Below, one piece after another: positions 7,067 through 15,118 of a stretch of 18,444 bases of DNA (position 1 is its first letter; each line of letters begins with the position of its first letter). The notes beneath the pieces were generated by a model, which worked only from the letters and a program-made list of their open reading frames with translations, was not told the origin of the DNA and searched no databases. Source of the DNA: Gammaproteobacteria bacterium (lineage in GTDB: Bacteria; Pseudomonadota; Gammaproteobacteria; Acidithiobacillales; Acidithiobacillaceae). The stretch lies in NCBI GenBank assembly GCA_023381645.1, contig JAMCRJ010000006.1:1-18444 (forward strand), in the 5' to 3' direction. The position numbers and the translations under genes were made by a program.

Positions 7067-8074
7067 GTGGCGTCCATTCGTCTGCTCCATCTGGGGAAAC
7101 TCGGTCCGGAGGCGCTGCATCGCGCCTATGCCGGCCTGGCGGAGGCGCAGGGGGAGCAGGACATGCCCATTCTGTTGCTGGCGCAGTCCGACGCCCATCT
7201 GAGTCTGGGCGCCGCCCAGGGGCCGGGCGCGGAACTGGACCGGCGGGCTTGCGAGCAACTGGACATCCCGGTGTTGCGGCGGCCCCTGGGGGGTGGCGTG
7301 GTGTGGGTGGACCCCGGCCAGCTGAATTACTTCTTCATTTTCCCCGCCGCGGCGGGAGTCCGCCGCGCACCGGAGTTGTTTGACCGGATTGCCCCCTGGG
7401 TGCTTGCCGTACACGCCCATTTTGGCCTGGAGGCGGAGGTGCGGGGTGGGCAGGACTTCTGGTGCCGGGGGCGCAAGATCGGGGGCACCGGGGCGGCTTC
7501 CATCGGGCATAGTCTGGTGCTGGGTGGCAGCTTTATCCTGGAGGCCCAGTGGACATCTTTTGCGGATTGCGTGGCTGCCCCTTCGGCGGGTTTTCGCGCA
7601 TGGCTGAAGGCGGCGCTGGAGGAGGACTTATGTAGCTGGTCGCGGTTGCTGGGCCGCGTGGTGGGCCCGGAAGTGGTGCTGGATGCCTGCCCGGCGCTGC
7701 TCCGTGCGGCAGGCTGGGACGTTGTCGTAACAAGGCCTACAGAGGCTGAAAGACGTGCCATGACGCAGGTGGAGCTGGAAGATGTGGACTGGGAGCAGCC
7801 GGTCCGTCGTCGGGTGCCTGCCGGGATCAAGCTCAAGGCGGGGGCTTTCCTGACGGAACAACACTGGCCTGATGGCCACTGGCTGCGGGTGTGGACGGAA
7901 AACGGCACCTTTCGGCGCATCGCTGGTTCTGCCTGGTCGGCAGGGCAGGGGGATACGCTGACCGGCCTGCAGCCCGGTTCGGAGAGGTTTGACGAACGCT
8001 TGCGGGAAATGGCCGGCGCCGGGGCCGCGCTCTGGGGCGAAAGACTATCGGAGACGGCGGTCTGGACGGATTGA
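7067..8074 (+). CDS. Second lipoate-protein-ligase-family (BPL/LPL fold) protein
   Basis: A protein of 335 residues sharing the layout of the sLpl(AB) encoded at 1677-2747. Visible are RRPLGGG (71-77), matching RRLTGGG there, and CRGRKIGGTGA with lysine K137 where the catalytic lysine is expected. A C-terminal region (about 255-330) is comparable to the LplB-like domain. Residue identity with the first ligase looks low outside the motifs, so this is an old paralogue rather than a recent duplicate. Likely activities are lipoate or octanoate ligation or transfer; with the lysine and glycine loop retained it looks catalytically competent. Cys133 just before the lysine motif is a feature the first ligase lacks. 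Its true substrate protein is unknown. The GTG at 7067 follows GGATAGG, which overlaps the previous stop; an alternative start was not evident. Confidence 0.8.
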   Translation: MASIRLLHLGKLGPEALHRAYAGLAEAQGEQDMPILLLAQSDAHLSLGAAQGPGAELDRRACEQLDIPVLRRPLGGGVVWVDPGQLNYFFIFPAAAGVRRAPELFDRIAPWVLAVHAHFGLEAEVRGGQDFWCRGRKIGGTGAASIGHSLVLGGSFILEAQWTSFADCVAAPSAGFRAWLKAALEEDLCSWSRLLGRVVGPEVVLDACPALLRAAGWDVVVTRPTEAERRAMTQVELEDVDWEQPVRRRVPAGIKLKAGAFLTEQHWPDGHWLRVWTENGTFRRIAGSAWSAGQGDTLTGLQPGSERFDERLREMAGAGAALWGERLSETAVWTD

Positions 8075-8126
8075 ATCCGTCGTGCCTGCTACGGATATCC
8101 TGAATTCATGCAAGGGAGGTGGCCTG

Positions 8127-8507
8127 GTGCCGAGTATCAGTGACCGGATGCGCAAGCGCTTTATTCTTATGGCGGGCGATCCCGAATTACGGGCGGCCGT
8201 GGTGGCGGCGACGCCCGAAGGCTGGGGAATGACGGAGGCTACGGACCTGGATGGCCTCGGCGATTGGCAGGAAGTGCTGCTGCATCGTTTCATGCTGCTC
8301 AGTCTGGATGATGATCCAAGGATCGAGGACCCCATTGAATTGATCGATACCTTGCGGCGGGAATACCAGTTGAATATTGCGATATTCTGTCTGGGTGGAA
8401 GTCAGGAGCGGCGGGACGCGGCGCGTTCGGCACGGGCGGATCGCTTTTTTGACCGGGATACGGGTTTGCAGCGTCTGCCGGAATTTTTTGCCCAGTTTGG
8501 CTGGTGA
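8127..8507 (+). CDS. Unrecognised 126-residue protein, possibly a degenerate receiver-like fold
   Basis: The frame is open from further upstream, inside the ligase-paralogue gene, but the GTG at 8127 has an excellent ribosome-binding sequence (AGGGAGGT, 8113-8120) and gives a compact protein. The pattern of a short hydrophobic strand (RFILMAG) followed by a helix, a central strand (FMLLSLDDD), another strand (NIAIFCLGG) and a final helix resembles a CheY-like alternating fold. The usual phospho-acceptor geometry is not convincingly present: no acidic pair follows the first strand. Any role as a signalling or docking protein is speculative. It begins 52 bases after the ligase stop and should belong to the same operon. 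It is cytosolic by composition. Confidence 0.7.
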   Translation: MPSISDRMRKRFILMAGDPELRAAVVAATPEGWGMTEATDLDGLGDWQEVLLHRFMLLSLDDDPRIEDPIELIDTLRREYQLNIAIFCLGGSQERRDAARSARADRFFDRDTGLQRLPEFFAQFGW

Positions 8508-8513
8508 GGGGTA

Positions 8514-8549
8514 GACCGCCCATCGGCCGAAACGCCGATGGGGATGGTC
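8514..8549. terminator. Hairpin between convergent genes, candidate bidirectional terminator
   Basis: A 9-bp stem (CCCATCGGC with GCCGATGGG) closes a CGAAAC loop and is extended by GACC/GGTC pairing across a small internal bulge. It lies in the 54-base gap between a + gene ending at 8507 and a - gene ending at 8562. Neither strand shows a strong T-run, so termination efficiency is uncertain. Confidence 0.6.
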
Positions 8550-8561
8550 TGCTGCGCAGTG

Positions 8562-8885
8562 TCAGCCTACTTTGGCGTGGGCTTCGGTGCTGAGCATCAG
8601 GTCGCGGCTTTCGCTCTGACCGTCCACGCTGACGCTCAGGGTGGCGATACGGATGCCGGCGTCCTTGAAGGTGATTTCGTAGGAGAAAATACCGGGCAGT
8701 TCGATGCTGGTTTCCTTCATGGTCTTGCCTTCGCAGATGACGCTGATCTTTGCCGTTCCCTTGCCTTCGAGCATGGCCTGAATCCGGAAAGGATGACCGG
8801 CGACGCGGCGATAAACCTGCGGATCGCGGTTGGCATTGTATTGCAGGTTGTTGAGTTTGACCATTTTGATCAGATTCGTACTCAT
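8562..8885 (-). CDS. Small probable beta-sandwich protein, weakly SoxZ-like
   Basis: A protein of 107 residues, the only minus-strand gene in the first 15 kb. It alternates short beta strands with charged turns: GHPFRIQAML, TAKISVICEG, FSYEITFKDA and ATLSVSVDGQ. This strand pattern, with HPFRI near the first strand, recalls the Ig-like fold of SoxZ, the thiosulfate-carrier partner of SoxY. The match is only in general form, it is not well supported, and no SoxY is nearby. There is no signal peptide, unlike SoxY (SoxZ itself lacks one). GAAGGGG just upstream of the ATG serves as the ribosome-binding sequence. It is transcribed towards the convergent hairpin and away from the operon that starts at 9011. 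Confidence 0.7.
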   Translation of the reverse strand: MSTNLIKMVKLNNLQYNANRDPQVYRRVAGHPFRIQAMLEGKGTAKISVICEGKTMKETSIELPGIFSYEITFKDAGIRIATLSVSVDGQSESRDLMLSTEAHAKVG

Positions 8886-9010
8886 GGTAGCCCCTTCTTA
8901 ATCACGCTATAAAATGAATTGTACATGCATGCAGTTAAAACTCTTTTATCCTAGACGAAAACCGCCCGGAGTGGTAGCGGGCGCGATCGAAAAATCCTGC
9001 AGGAGTGACG
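8886..9010. promoter_or_regulatory. Divergent intergenic region with AT-rich core
   Basis: This 125-base gap must hold promoters in both directions. The core at about 8907-8950 is AT-rich and contains TGCATGCA, a self-complementary octamer near 8926-8933. TACAAT read on the - strand (8923-8918) could be a -10 element for the minus gene, but no matching -35 is clear. The ribosome-binding AGGAG at 9001-9005 belongs to the next + gene. Confidence 0.4.
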
Positions 9011-9412
9011 ATGACAGAACCAAACGGGTTGATAAGCGCATTAGACGGGGCGCAGGGGCGCATTGACGCCCTGGCGGGGCAGCAGAGTGCGGGGATGCCC
9101 TTGCCGGAACTGGTGGCGGCTGGGGTGGCGGAGGCATCCGCCATGCTGCGCATCATGCTGGCTGCGGAGCACAAGCCTTATGCCCATGATGCGGATTTGC
9201 TGGAATTGTGGAAGGTGCTGGTGAAGGGCGCCCCTCACTGGAACACCATCCGCGATAATTGTCGTGAATTGGTTTTTTACCAGAATTGCCTGAAGGCGGG
9301 GCGTGCCGACGCGCTGCCCGCGCAGCCGGAGCGCATGGTGATCCATACCCTGCGCCATATCTGCCTTTATCTGCGCAGTCATGTCGAGCAAAACAGCGGG
9401 GACGATGTATGA
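9011..9412 (+). CDS. Unrecognised helical protein leading the cbbQ-cbbO operon
   Basis: A protein of 133 residues that I do not recognise. It reads as mostly alpha-helical: an N-terminal helix rich in Ala and Gly (about 4-23), a second long helix around [18 protein letters not shown], then [22 protein letters not shown] and a C-terminal helix with [13 protein letters not shown]. It has three cysteines, all in the second half. There is no signal peptide. The ATG at 9011 is chosen over the GTG at 9005 because AGGAG (9001-9005) precedes it by 5 bases. Its stop overlaps the cbbQ start by 4 bases (ATGA), so its product is likely made in step with CbbQ and may be an adaptor or regulator of the ATPase; this is inference from coupling alone. 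Confidence 0.75.
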   Translation: MTEPNGLISALDGAQGRIDALAGQQSAGMPLPELVAAGVAEASAMLRIMLAAEHKPYAHDADLLELWKVLVKGAPHWNTIRDNCRELVFYQNCLKAGRADALPAQPERMVIHTLRHICLYLRSHVEQNSGDDV

Positions 9413-10239
9413 GTGAGGCGAAAATGGCAGAGAGTGACGGCTTGCGCGTGCTCATCGATGAGCCTTTTTATCAGCCGGTGGCAAATGAGGTCAGGGTGTT
9501 CCTGGCGGCCTGGGACCGGCGTCTGCCGGTCATGCTCAAGGGGCCGACGGGTTGCGGCAAGACCCGTTTTCTGGAGCACATGGCGTGGCGCCTGAAGCGG
9601 CCGCTGGTGACCGTGGCCTGCCACGAGGATCTGACCAGTTCGGACCTGATCGGTCGCTTTCTGATCGAAGGCAACGAAACGGTCTGGCAGGACGGTCCGC
9701 TGACCAGGGCGGTGCGGGAGGGGGCCATCTGCTACCTGGACGAGATCGTCGAAGCACGTACCGATACGACGGTCGTCATCCATCCGCTGACCGACCATCG
9801 CCGTCATCTGCCCATCGAGAAGCTCGGCATCGAGATCACGGCGCATCGCGATTTCATGCTGGTGATTTCTTATAATCCCGGCTATCAGACGGTATTGAAG
9901 GATCTCAAGCCGTCGACCAAACAGCGATTCGTGGGCATGAACTTCAATTATCCGCCGGCCGATGTGGAAACCCGTATCGTGATGAAAGAGGCGGGCGTGG
10001 ATGAGGGCCGGGCGAAGGCGCTGGTGGCGGCGGCGGGCAAGGCGCGGAACCTGAAGGAGCAGGGGTTGCAGGAAGTCACCTCGACCCGGGCGCTGATCTA
10101 TGCCGGGGCATTGATGATGGCGGGTCTGGACGCGCTGGAGGCCTGTGTGGTGGCGATCATCCATCCGCAGACGGACGATCCGGAATTGGCCGAGGCGCTG
10201 CTGGAGATTTTCCGGACCTTCTTCCCGGAACAGGGCTAA
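9409..10239 (+). CDS. cbbQ: CbbQ-like MoxR-family AAA+ ATPase
   Basis: An AAA+ ATPase of 276 residues. Walker A is GPTGCGKT (45-52), Walker B is [11 protein letters not shown] (about 106-116), and sensor 1 is the Asn in SYNPGYQ (N156). The stretch [15 protein letters not shown] and the short length are typical of the CbbQ/NorQ branch of MoxR proteins. Family knowledge: CbbQ forms a hexamer that, with CbbO, remodels inhibited RuBisCO and removes bound sugar phosphates; NorQ acts with NorD on nitric oxide reductase. Neither RuBisCO nor nitric oxide reductase genes occur here, so the target is inferred only from the family. The ATG at 9409 overlaps the preceding stop; the in-frame ATG at 9424 is an alternative. 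An apparent extension upstream to 9286 lies inside the previous gene and is not used. Confidence 0.85.
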   Translation: MSEAKMAESDGLRVLIDEPFYQPVANEVRVFLAAWDRRLPVMLKGPTGCGKTRFLEHMAWRLKRPLVTVACHEDLTSSDLIGRFLIEGNETVWQDGPLTRAVREGAICYLDEIVEARTDTTVVIHPLTDHRRHLPIEKLGIEITAHRDFMLVISYNPGYQTVLKDLKPSTKQRFVGMNFNYPPADVETRIVMKEAGVDEGRAKALVAAAGKARNLKEQGLQEVTSTRALIYAGALMMAGLDALEACVVAIIHPQTDDPELAEALLEIFRTFFPEQG

Positions 10240-10248
10240 GGAACGACC

Positions 10249-12744
10249 ATGTCGGCGGCGACGGAGGATATCCTCGACCACCTGGCGGCCATCAGTTTCG
10301 TGGCTGGTCGGGATGCGCGGGCGGCCTTGCCCGCCGTCACATCGCTAGGTGAGACCGCCGTCCTGCGCTATCTGGAGACCGGCCGTGACCTGTTTTTTTA
10401 TGACCGGGAGGCAGGCAAGGCGTTTTTCCATGCAACGGCGGATCTGACGCAGGCCTTTGGAGGACTGGACCCCTGGCTGGATCAGGCCCGCCACTTTCTC
10501 AGTCAGCGTGGCACGTTCCGGGCGGCGGTGGGCTTCTTTGAACAGGCCGGAGCAGTGCGCCGGAGCTGGGGTGCAGATGGCGAGGCGCTCTGGTTCGATT
10601 TGGGGGCGACGTGGATTGACCGGCATGTGGACAGCGCGGCGTCCTATTTCCGGGTGCCTGCAGCCATTCTGTTTGGCAACGCGGGTACGGAGGGGCTGCG
10701 GGCGCTGCTGGCGCCCGCCGACACCCTGGCCAGGGGCCGTCTGGGTTTGGGGACGTATCTGGAGGGTGCCATCCAGGTGCGCGGCATCTGTGGCCTGGAT
10801 GGTGTGGCGGAGTGGGCGCAGCGTGGCGCGGATGTGCTGGCGGCGGGGCGGCTGCGTGGTGAGGCATGGTTCCGACTGGAGAGCGATGAGGCGCGTGGCT
10901 TTCTGCTGGAGGTCCTGCCCGGCTTTCATATGGGGGCCCATAAGCGGCTTTTCGGATTGTTGCTCCAGGCCTGGACCGGGCTGCATCTGCCTCTGGAGGA
11001 GGGGAGCTGGAGTCTGGAGGGCGGGCGCAGCTTTCTCGAGACCGACGGGCGCAGCCTTTTTGTGCCGGCAGTGATGCCCGACCGGGAAGAGGCCCTGCTG
11101 GCCATCTACCACACCGGTGCGCATCTGGTCTTCGACAGCTACGGGCAGGATGCCATCCGCGCCCTCTTTGCGGAAATCGGTATGGAGCATCCACCCCTGG
11201 ATCCCGACCAGCGCATAACCTGGCGGCCGCTCTTTGCGCGCTTTGGGGAGGACATGATCCGCTTCCAGCTCATTTTTGACCTCTGTGAAGATTTGCGCGT
11301 GGATGCGGCGCTGGAGCGGGAAATGCCCGGTTATCTGGCGCGGGTGGTGCGGGCGGCGCGTGGCCGCAATCTGCCGGAAGGACCCGCCAGATATTACCAT
11401 GAGGAGGCGCTGCGACTGCTGGAAGACGCGCGCGCTGGTCGTTTGTCTGCCGGACTCGCTGCGCTGACCACGCCTCAGGCCGGCGTAGTGGATGCCTTTC
11501 GTGCGGCATTGACGTGGTATGCGAACACGGATCTGCCGCCGCTGACCTTGGCGGAGCGCGCCAGCGCCTATCTGCCCGGCCATTCGCCCAATGCCGCACG
11601 GCCGGTGTATCCGCGCCGGAAACACGACAGTGATGCGCCGGAAATGGATGGCGGCGGTGGGCTGGGTGCCGCAGGTCACGAAGAAAAACCCCGGGAGTCT
11701 CCGCAGCAGGCCGAAGGGAATGACCCGGATATGGATATTCCCCCAGAGGATATTCAGGGTGCCGGCGGGCGGGTCGGGGTGGGCATTCCCATGCCCGCGA
11801 AGGTGACGGGCCGTGGCCGGGGAGTCAAAGGGCCCAGGGGCGGTTGGGCCTATCGCGAATGGGATTACCGCCATCAAAGCTATAAGGAAGACTGGGCGCG
11901 GGTCCATGAGCGTAGTCTGCGCGAGTATGACGAAGCCAAGGCAATGGAAATCGCTACCGCATATGATGGTATCCTGCGCCGTCTGAAGCAGGCCTTGCAG
12001 GCACAGAAGCCGACCCGGATGGCACCGCGCCGCCGTCAGTACGAGGGCGACGAGCCGGATCTGGAGGCTGCGGTACAATTTATGGTGGAACGGCGTGCCG
12101 GACGCTCGCCGAAAGCCAGCATCTACCAGCAAAGACGTCCGCAGCAACGGGATACCGCAGTTCTGCTCCTTGCCGATCTCTCCACCTCCATCATGGCAGA
12201 GGCGGGAGATTCCGGAGTGCGGGTGGTGGACCGTCTGCGCGCAGCCATGCTCCTCTTTGGCGAGGCGCTGGTGGAGGTGGGCGATCCCTTTGCACTCTAT
12301 GGATTCGCCAGCAAGTATCATGACGAAGTCTTGCTCTATCCCATCAAGCGCTTTGCGGACAGGTTCGATCTGCGGGCGCGTGCCCTGCTCGGCGGACTGT
12401 CCGGGCGGCTGGCGACACGCATGGGGGCGGCCATTCGCCACAGCTCGCGGCTGATGCTGCGGAGTCCTGCACAGCGGCGTCTGCTCCTGATTCTGTCGGA
12501 TGGGCGTCCCGCCGATTATGATGACGGCGGTGACCCCCGCTATTTGCAGGAGGATACGCGCATGGCGGTGAAGGAGGCGCAAGACTTGGGTATCCACGCC
12601 TTTTGTATCAGCCTGGACCCGCGTGGTGGCGAATACCTGCCGCTGGTCTTCGGGCCGGGGCACTATCTCGTGCTGCCCCATCTCGACAGTCTGCCGGCAC
12701 GTCTACCGGAGATCTATCTGCGCCTGCGGGGCCACAGCGCGTGA
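10249..12744 (+). CDS. cbbO: CbbO-like von Willebrand factor A protein, partner of CbbQ
   Basis: A protein of 831 residues. The N-terminal half (to about 445) is helical and lacks familiar motifs. A low-complexity Gly/Pro/acid-rich linker spans about 451-530. The sequence YREWDYRHQSYKEDW that follows matches the conserved EWDYR...Y...W signature of CbbO/NorD proteins. The C-terminal von Willebrand A domain (about 635-825) has a metal-ion-dependent adhesion site starting with DLSTS (D643, S645, S647) and a later ILSDGRP segment. Family knowledge: CbbO is the substrate adaptor that sits on the CbbQ hexamer and docks to RuBisCO through this metal site. All key metal-site residues I can see are kept. 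TAAGGA at 10237-10242 precedes the ATG by 6 bases. Its stop overlaps the next start (GTGA). Confidence 0.85.
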   Translation: MSAATEDILDHLAAISFVAGRDARAALPAVTSLGETAVLRYLETGRDLFFYDREAGKAFFHATADLTQAFGGLDPWLDQARHFLSQRGTFRAAVGFFEQAGAVRRSWGADGEALWFDLGATWIDRHVDSAASYFRVPAAILFGNAGTEGLRALLAPADTLARGRLGLGTYLEGAIQVRGICGLDGVAEWAQRGADVLAAGRLRGEAWFRLESDEARGFLLEVLPGFHMGAHKRLFGLLLQAWTGLHLPLEEGSWSLEGGRSFLETDGRSLFVPAVMPDREEALLAIYHTGAHLVFDSYGQDAIRALFAEIGMEHPPLDPDQRITWRPLFARFGEDMIRFQLIFDLCEDLRVDAALEREMPGYLARVVRAARGRNLPEGPARYYHEEALRLLEDARAGRLSAGLAALTTPQAGVVDAFRAALTWYANTDLPPLTLAERASAYLPGHSPNAARPVYPRRKHDSDAPEMDGGGGLGAAGHEEKPRESPQQAEGNDPDMDIPPEDIQGAGGRVGVGIPMPAKVTGRGRGVKGPRGGWAYREWDYRHQSYKEDWARVHERSLREYDEAKAMEIATAYDGILRRLKQALQAQKPTRMAPRRRQYEGDEPDLEAAVQFMVERRAGRSPKASIYQQRRPQQRDTAVLLLADLSTSIMAEAGDSGVRVVDRLRAAMLLFGEALVEVGDPFALYGFASKYHDEVLLYPIKRFADRFDLRARALLGGLSGRLATRMGAAIRHSSRLMLRSPAQRRLLLILSDGRPADYDDGGDPRYLQEDTRMAVKEAQDLGIHAFCISLDPRGGEYLPLVFGPGHYLVLPHLDSLPARLPEIYLRLRGHSA

Positions 12745-13955
12745 CGGGCGAGGCGCGGACGGTTGCCAGCGGAGTGAACGAGCGGGGAATGCTGCGCCCA
12801 CAGATCGCCGCGACCCGCCCAGCGGTTTTCGTCGGGGCGGCGCGTTACCGGCGGGCGAGTTATGGGAGTAACCATCCCCTGGCGATTCCGCGGGTCTCCC
12901 TGACCCTGGACCTCATCAACAGTTACGGGGCCATGGCGCCGGAAGAATACCGGCAGGGCCGCCCGGCGAGCCATCGGGAACTCTTCGGCTTTCATACGAA
13001 AGAGTACATACAGGCCTTTGAGCGGGCGCAGTTTCGTGGTGGTGTACAGGATAGCGATCGTCAGCGTTATCAGTTGGGTACGCTGGAGAATCCCTATTTC
13101 CCCGGTTTTTTCGACACGCCCTCCCTGGCTACCGGTTCCAGCGTGCTCGCGGCGGAAGCCGTGCTAGAAGGCGTAACTGCCTTCAGCCCCGCGGGCGGAA
13201 TGCACCATGCCGCACCGGGTCAGGCGCGCGGCTTCTGCTACCTCAACGATCCGGTGCTCGCCATTCAGCGTCTGCGCCGCGCCGGTCTGCGGGTGCTGTA
13301 CTGGGACATGGATGCCCACCACGGTGACGGGGTGGAGGCGGCCTTTGTGGAGGATCCGGACACGCTGACGGCCTCCCTGCACATGGATACGGACTACGCC
13401 TATCCCTTTCTGGGCGGCAAGCTCACCGACTGGCCAGGGCTGGCGGTTAATCTGCCTTTGCCCAAAGAGGTGAATGACAGCGAATATGCGCTGGCTTTTG
13501 CGGAGTTATGGCCTCGTGTCCTGCAGCGCTTCAGCCCGGATGTCGTCGTTCTGCAGGCGGGCACCGATATCCTCGCACCGGATCCTTTGAGCAAGTTTCG
13601 GGTCTCCAACGGCTTGTTCTGGCAAGTCGTGCGCCAGATCACGGCGGAAAGTCCGCGTCTGCTGGCCCTGGGCGGGGGTGGTTATCATCCCGTTGCTTTG
13701 GCGCGCTGCTGGGCCGGTCTCTGGGCGATTCTCAGCGGTCGCTCGTTACCCGCAGAATTGCCCGCATCCGGGCAAGCATTGCTCCAGGCGGTCGAATGGG
13801 AACTGGACGATGAGGATGCGCCGGACTATCGTCAGCAGTTCCTGAGTCTGGAAGATGCGGCCCGGCCCGGCCCGGTGCGTGCCGAGTTGCGTGAACGCCT
13901 GGATTTTTTGCTGCACCACCATCCCCTCTTTGCCAACAGGAGTAACGCTGCGTGA
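12741..13955 (+). CDS. Histone-deacetylase-family (AcuC-like) zinc amidohydrolase
   Basis: A protein of 404 residues in the arginase/deacetylase superfamily. The catalytic set is complete: the His pair in GGMHHA (H155, H156), the zinc ligands D191 and H193 in DMDAHHGDG, the third ligand D276 in AGTDIL, and the transition-state tyrosine Y315 in GGGGY. GFCYLND after the His pair also matches the family. It is therefore probably an active deacetylase or amidohydrolase in the cytosol; acting on acetyl-lysine, as AcuC does on acetyl-CoA synthetase, or on acetylpolyamines is possible, and the sequence does not decide. The GTG at 12741 overlaps the cbbO stop by 4 bases; the ATG at 12789 with weak GGGG upstream is an alternative start. 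It overlaps the next gene in the same way. Confidence 0.85.
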   Translation: MTGEARTVASGVNERGMLRPQIAATRPAVFVGAARYRRASYGSNHPLAIPRVSLTLDLINSYGAMAPEEYRQGRPASHRELFGFHTKEYIQAFERAQFRGGVQDSDRQRYQLGTLENPYFPGFFDTPSLATGSSVLAAEAVLEGVTAFSPAGGMHHAAPGQARGFCYLNDPVLAIQRLRRAGLRVLYWDMDAHHGDGVEAAFVEDPDTLTASLHMDTDYAYPFLGGKLTDWPGLAVNLPLPKEVNDSEYALAFAELWPRVLQRFSPDVVVLQAGTDILAPDPLSKFRVSNGLFWQVVRQITAESPRLLALGGGGYHPVALARCWAGLWAILSGRSLPAELPASGQALLQAVEWELDDEDAPDYRQQFLSLEDAARPGPVRAELRERLDFLLHHHPLFANRSNAA

Positions 13956-15097
13956 ATGCTGCGGAAAATGGACTGATTCCGGGGGCCGCCAACAGTGCGG
14001 GTACCAAAGCCTATGTGGCGCGCTTCGCCGGGACTCTCGCTGACGAACACTTCAGTGACTTTTTGAACACCCGCATCAAGCTATCCTCCCTGGGCGTCGG
14101 TACCTTCCCCGGTGGCGTGGACGACGTGACGGATGTCGCGGTGGCGGCCATTGTGGCGCGGGCCTTGCAGTCGGGCATCAACGTCGTCGACACGGGTGCC
14201 AACTACCGCCTCGGGCGGGCCGGGCGGGCGGTAGGTGTAGGTATCGCAAAGGCGATAGCGGCCGGTATCCAGCGGGAGGAGTTTTTTGTGGTTGGCAAGG
14301 GGGGCTTTCTGACCTTCCCCGATGGACGGCCAGAGGATCCGCTGACATTCTTCCGTGAGGAGGTGGCGGCCAAGGGGCTGGGCAAAGAGGAGGACCTGGC
14401 CCAGGGGGTCCACTGTCTGAGCCCCGAATATATTGCCTGGCAACTGGATACGTTGCGCGCGCAAACGGGTCTGGGAACCCTGGATGTGTTTCTGGTGGAT
14501 CAGCCGGAGGTGCATATCCCTTTGATCGGCAAAGAACAGATGTATCGCAAACTGACTGATGTGTTCACTATGCTCGAAGCGGCGGTGCAGGCCAACAAGA
14601 TTCGCTACTACGGCATTTCCACCTTCAATGCCTGCCGGGTAGAGACGGATAATACCCTGTTCCAGTCTCTGACCAGCCTCATCGGACTGGCGGAGAAGGC
14701 GGCGGGGCAGGGAAACCGCCATCATCTGCGGGTAGTGCAGTTGCCTTTCAACGCGCTGATGCCGGAGGCCTACACCCGTTTCAGTCAGGTCACGGGGCAG
14801 GGCAACATCGGCTCCACCATCCAGGCGGCTTTCCAGCTCAAGCTGACCATCATGGCCAGCCACCCCCTTGGTAAAGGTCTGCTGGCGCGGGAAGAGGTGC
14901 CGTCCCTGCAGGAAGCCATGCCGGAATTGGCCGATGCCGCGCAGCGCGCCATTCAGTTTGTGCGCTCCACGCCCGGCATAGGTGTCACTCTGGTGGGGCT
15001 CAGTACCCCGCTGCATCTCCCTGATTTCCTGGCGGTGGCCAGACAGCTTCCGCTTTCCAAGGAACGTTATCTGGCCATGTTTGAAAAGGAGCAGTAG
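13952..15097 (+). CDS. Aldo/keto reductase-family protein with an altered catalytic tetrad
   Basis: A protein of 381 residues with the aldo/keto reductase barrel. Three of four tetrad positions are visible: D80 and Y85 in VVDTGANY and K116 in FVVGKGG. The fourth, normally His in a LHxPD-like motif, reads FLVDQPEVH, with Asp183 in its place. The C-terminal GVTLVGLSTP resembles the NADPH-phosphate-binding end of the family. Activity may thus differ from ordinary carbonyl reduction; some family members lacking the His act on other substrates. There is an extra N-terminal segment of about 40 residues. GTG at 13952 with AGGAG (13938-13942) is the start, overlapping the previous stop (GTGA). It is the last gene of the five-gene operon; I see no strong terminator in the 21 bases before the convergent gene. 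Confidence 0.82.
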   Translation: MNAAENGLIPGAANSAGTKAYVARFAGTLADEHFSDFLNTRIKLSSLGVGTFPGGVDDVTDVAVAAIVARALQSGINVVDTGANYRLGRAGRAVGVGIAKAIAAGIQREEFFVVGKGGFLTFPDGRPEDPLTFFREEVAAKGLGKEEDLAQGVHCLSPEYIAWQLDTLRAQTGLGTLDVFLVDQPEVHIPLIGKEQMYRKLTDVFTMLEAAVQANKIRYYGISTFNACRVETDNTLFQSLTSLIGLAEKAAGQGNRHHLRVVQLPFNALMPEAYTRFSQVTGQGNIGSTIQAAFQLKLTIMASHPLGKGLLAREEVPSLQEAMPELADAAQRAIQFVRSTPGIGVTLVGLSTPLHLPDFLAVARQLPLSKERYLAMFEKEQ

Positions 15098-15118
15098 CAG
15101 GCCGGGAAGGGCTTCCGC

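Noticed and set aside
7989..8126. N-terminal extension of the 126-residue protein
   Set aside because: It overlaps the ligase-paralogue gene and its composition is Arg-rich shadow-like; the GTG at 8127 has a near-ideal ribosome-binding sequence.
9286..9408. N-terminal extension of CbbQ
   Set aside because: The extra 41 codons lie in another frame of the preceding gene and are unlike any CbbQ N-terminus; the ATG at 9409 gives the normal family length.
10345..12681. Very long minus-strand open frame (778 codons) opposite cbbO
   Set aside because: It is exactly antisense to a protein with clear CbbO motifs, has no recognisable domain, and long antisense frames are expected in GC-rich DNA.
12603..12740. 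N-terminal extension of the deacetylase-family protein
   Set aside because: It lies within the 3' end of cbbO in another frame, is low complexity, and the overlapping GTG at 12741 explains the junction.
15098..15118. Terminator between the aldo/keto reductase and TM2 genes
   Set aside because: The only local repeat (GGAAG/CTTCC) has a 2-base loop and no T-run, so it is too weak to call.
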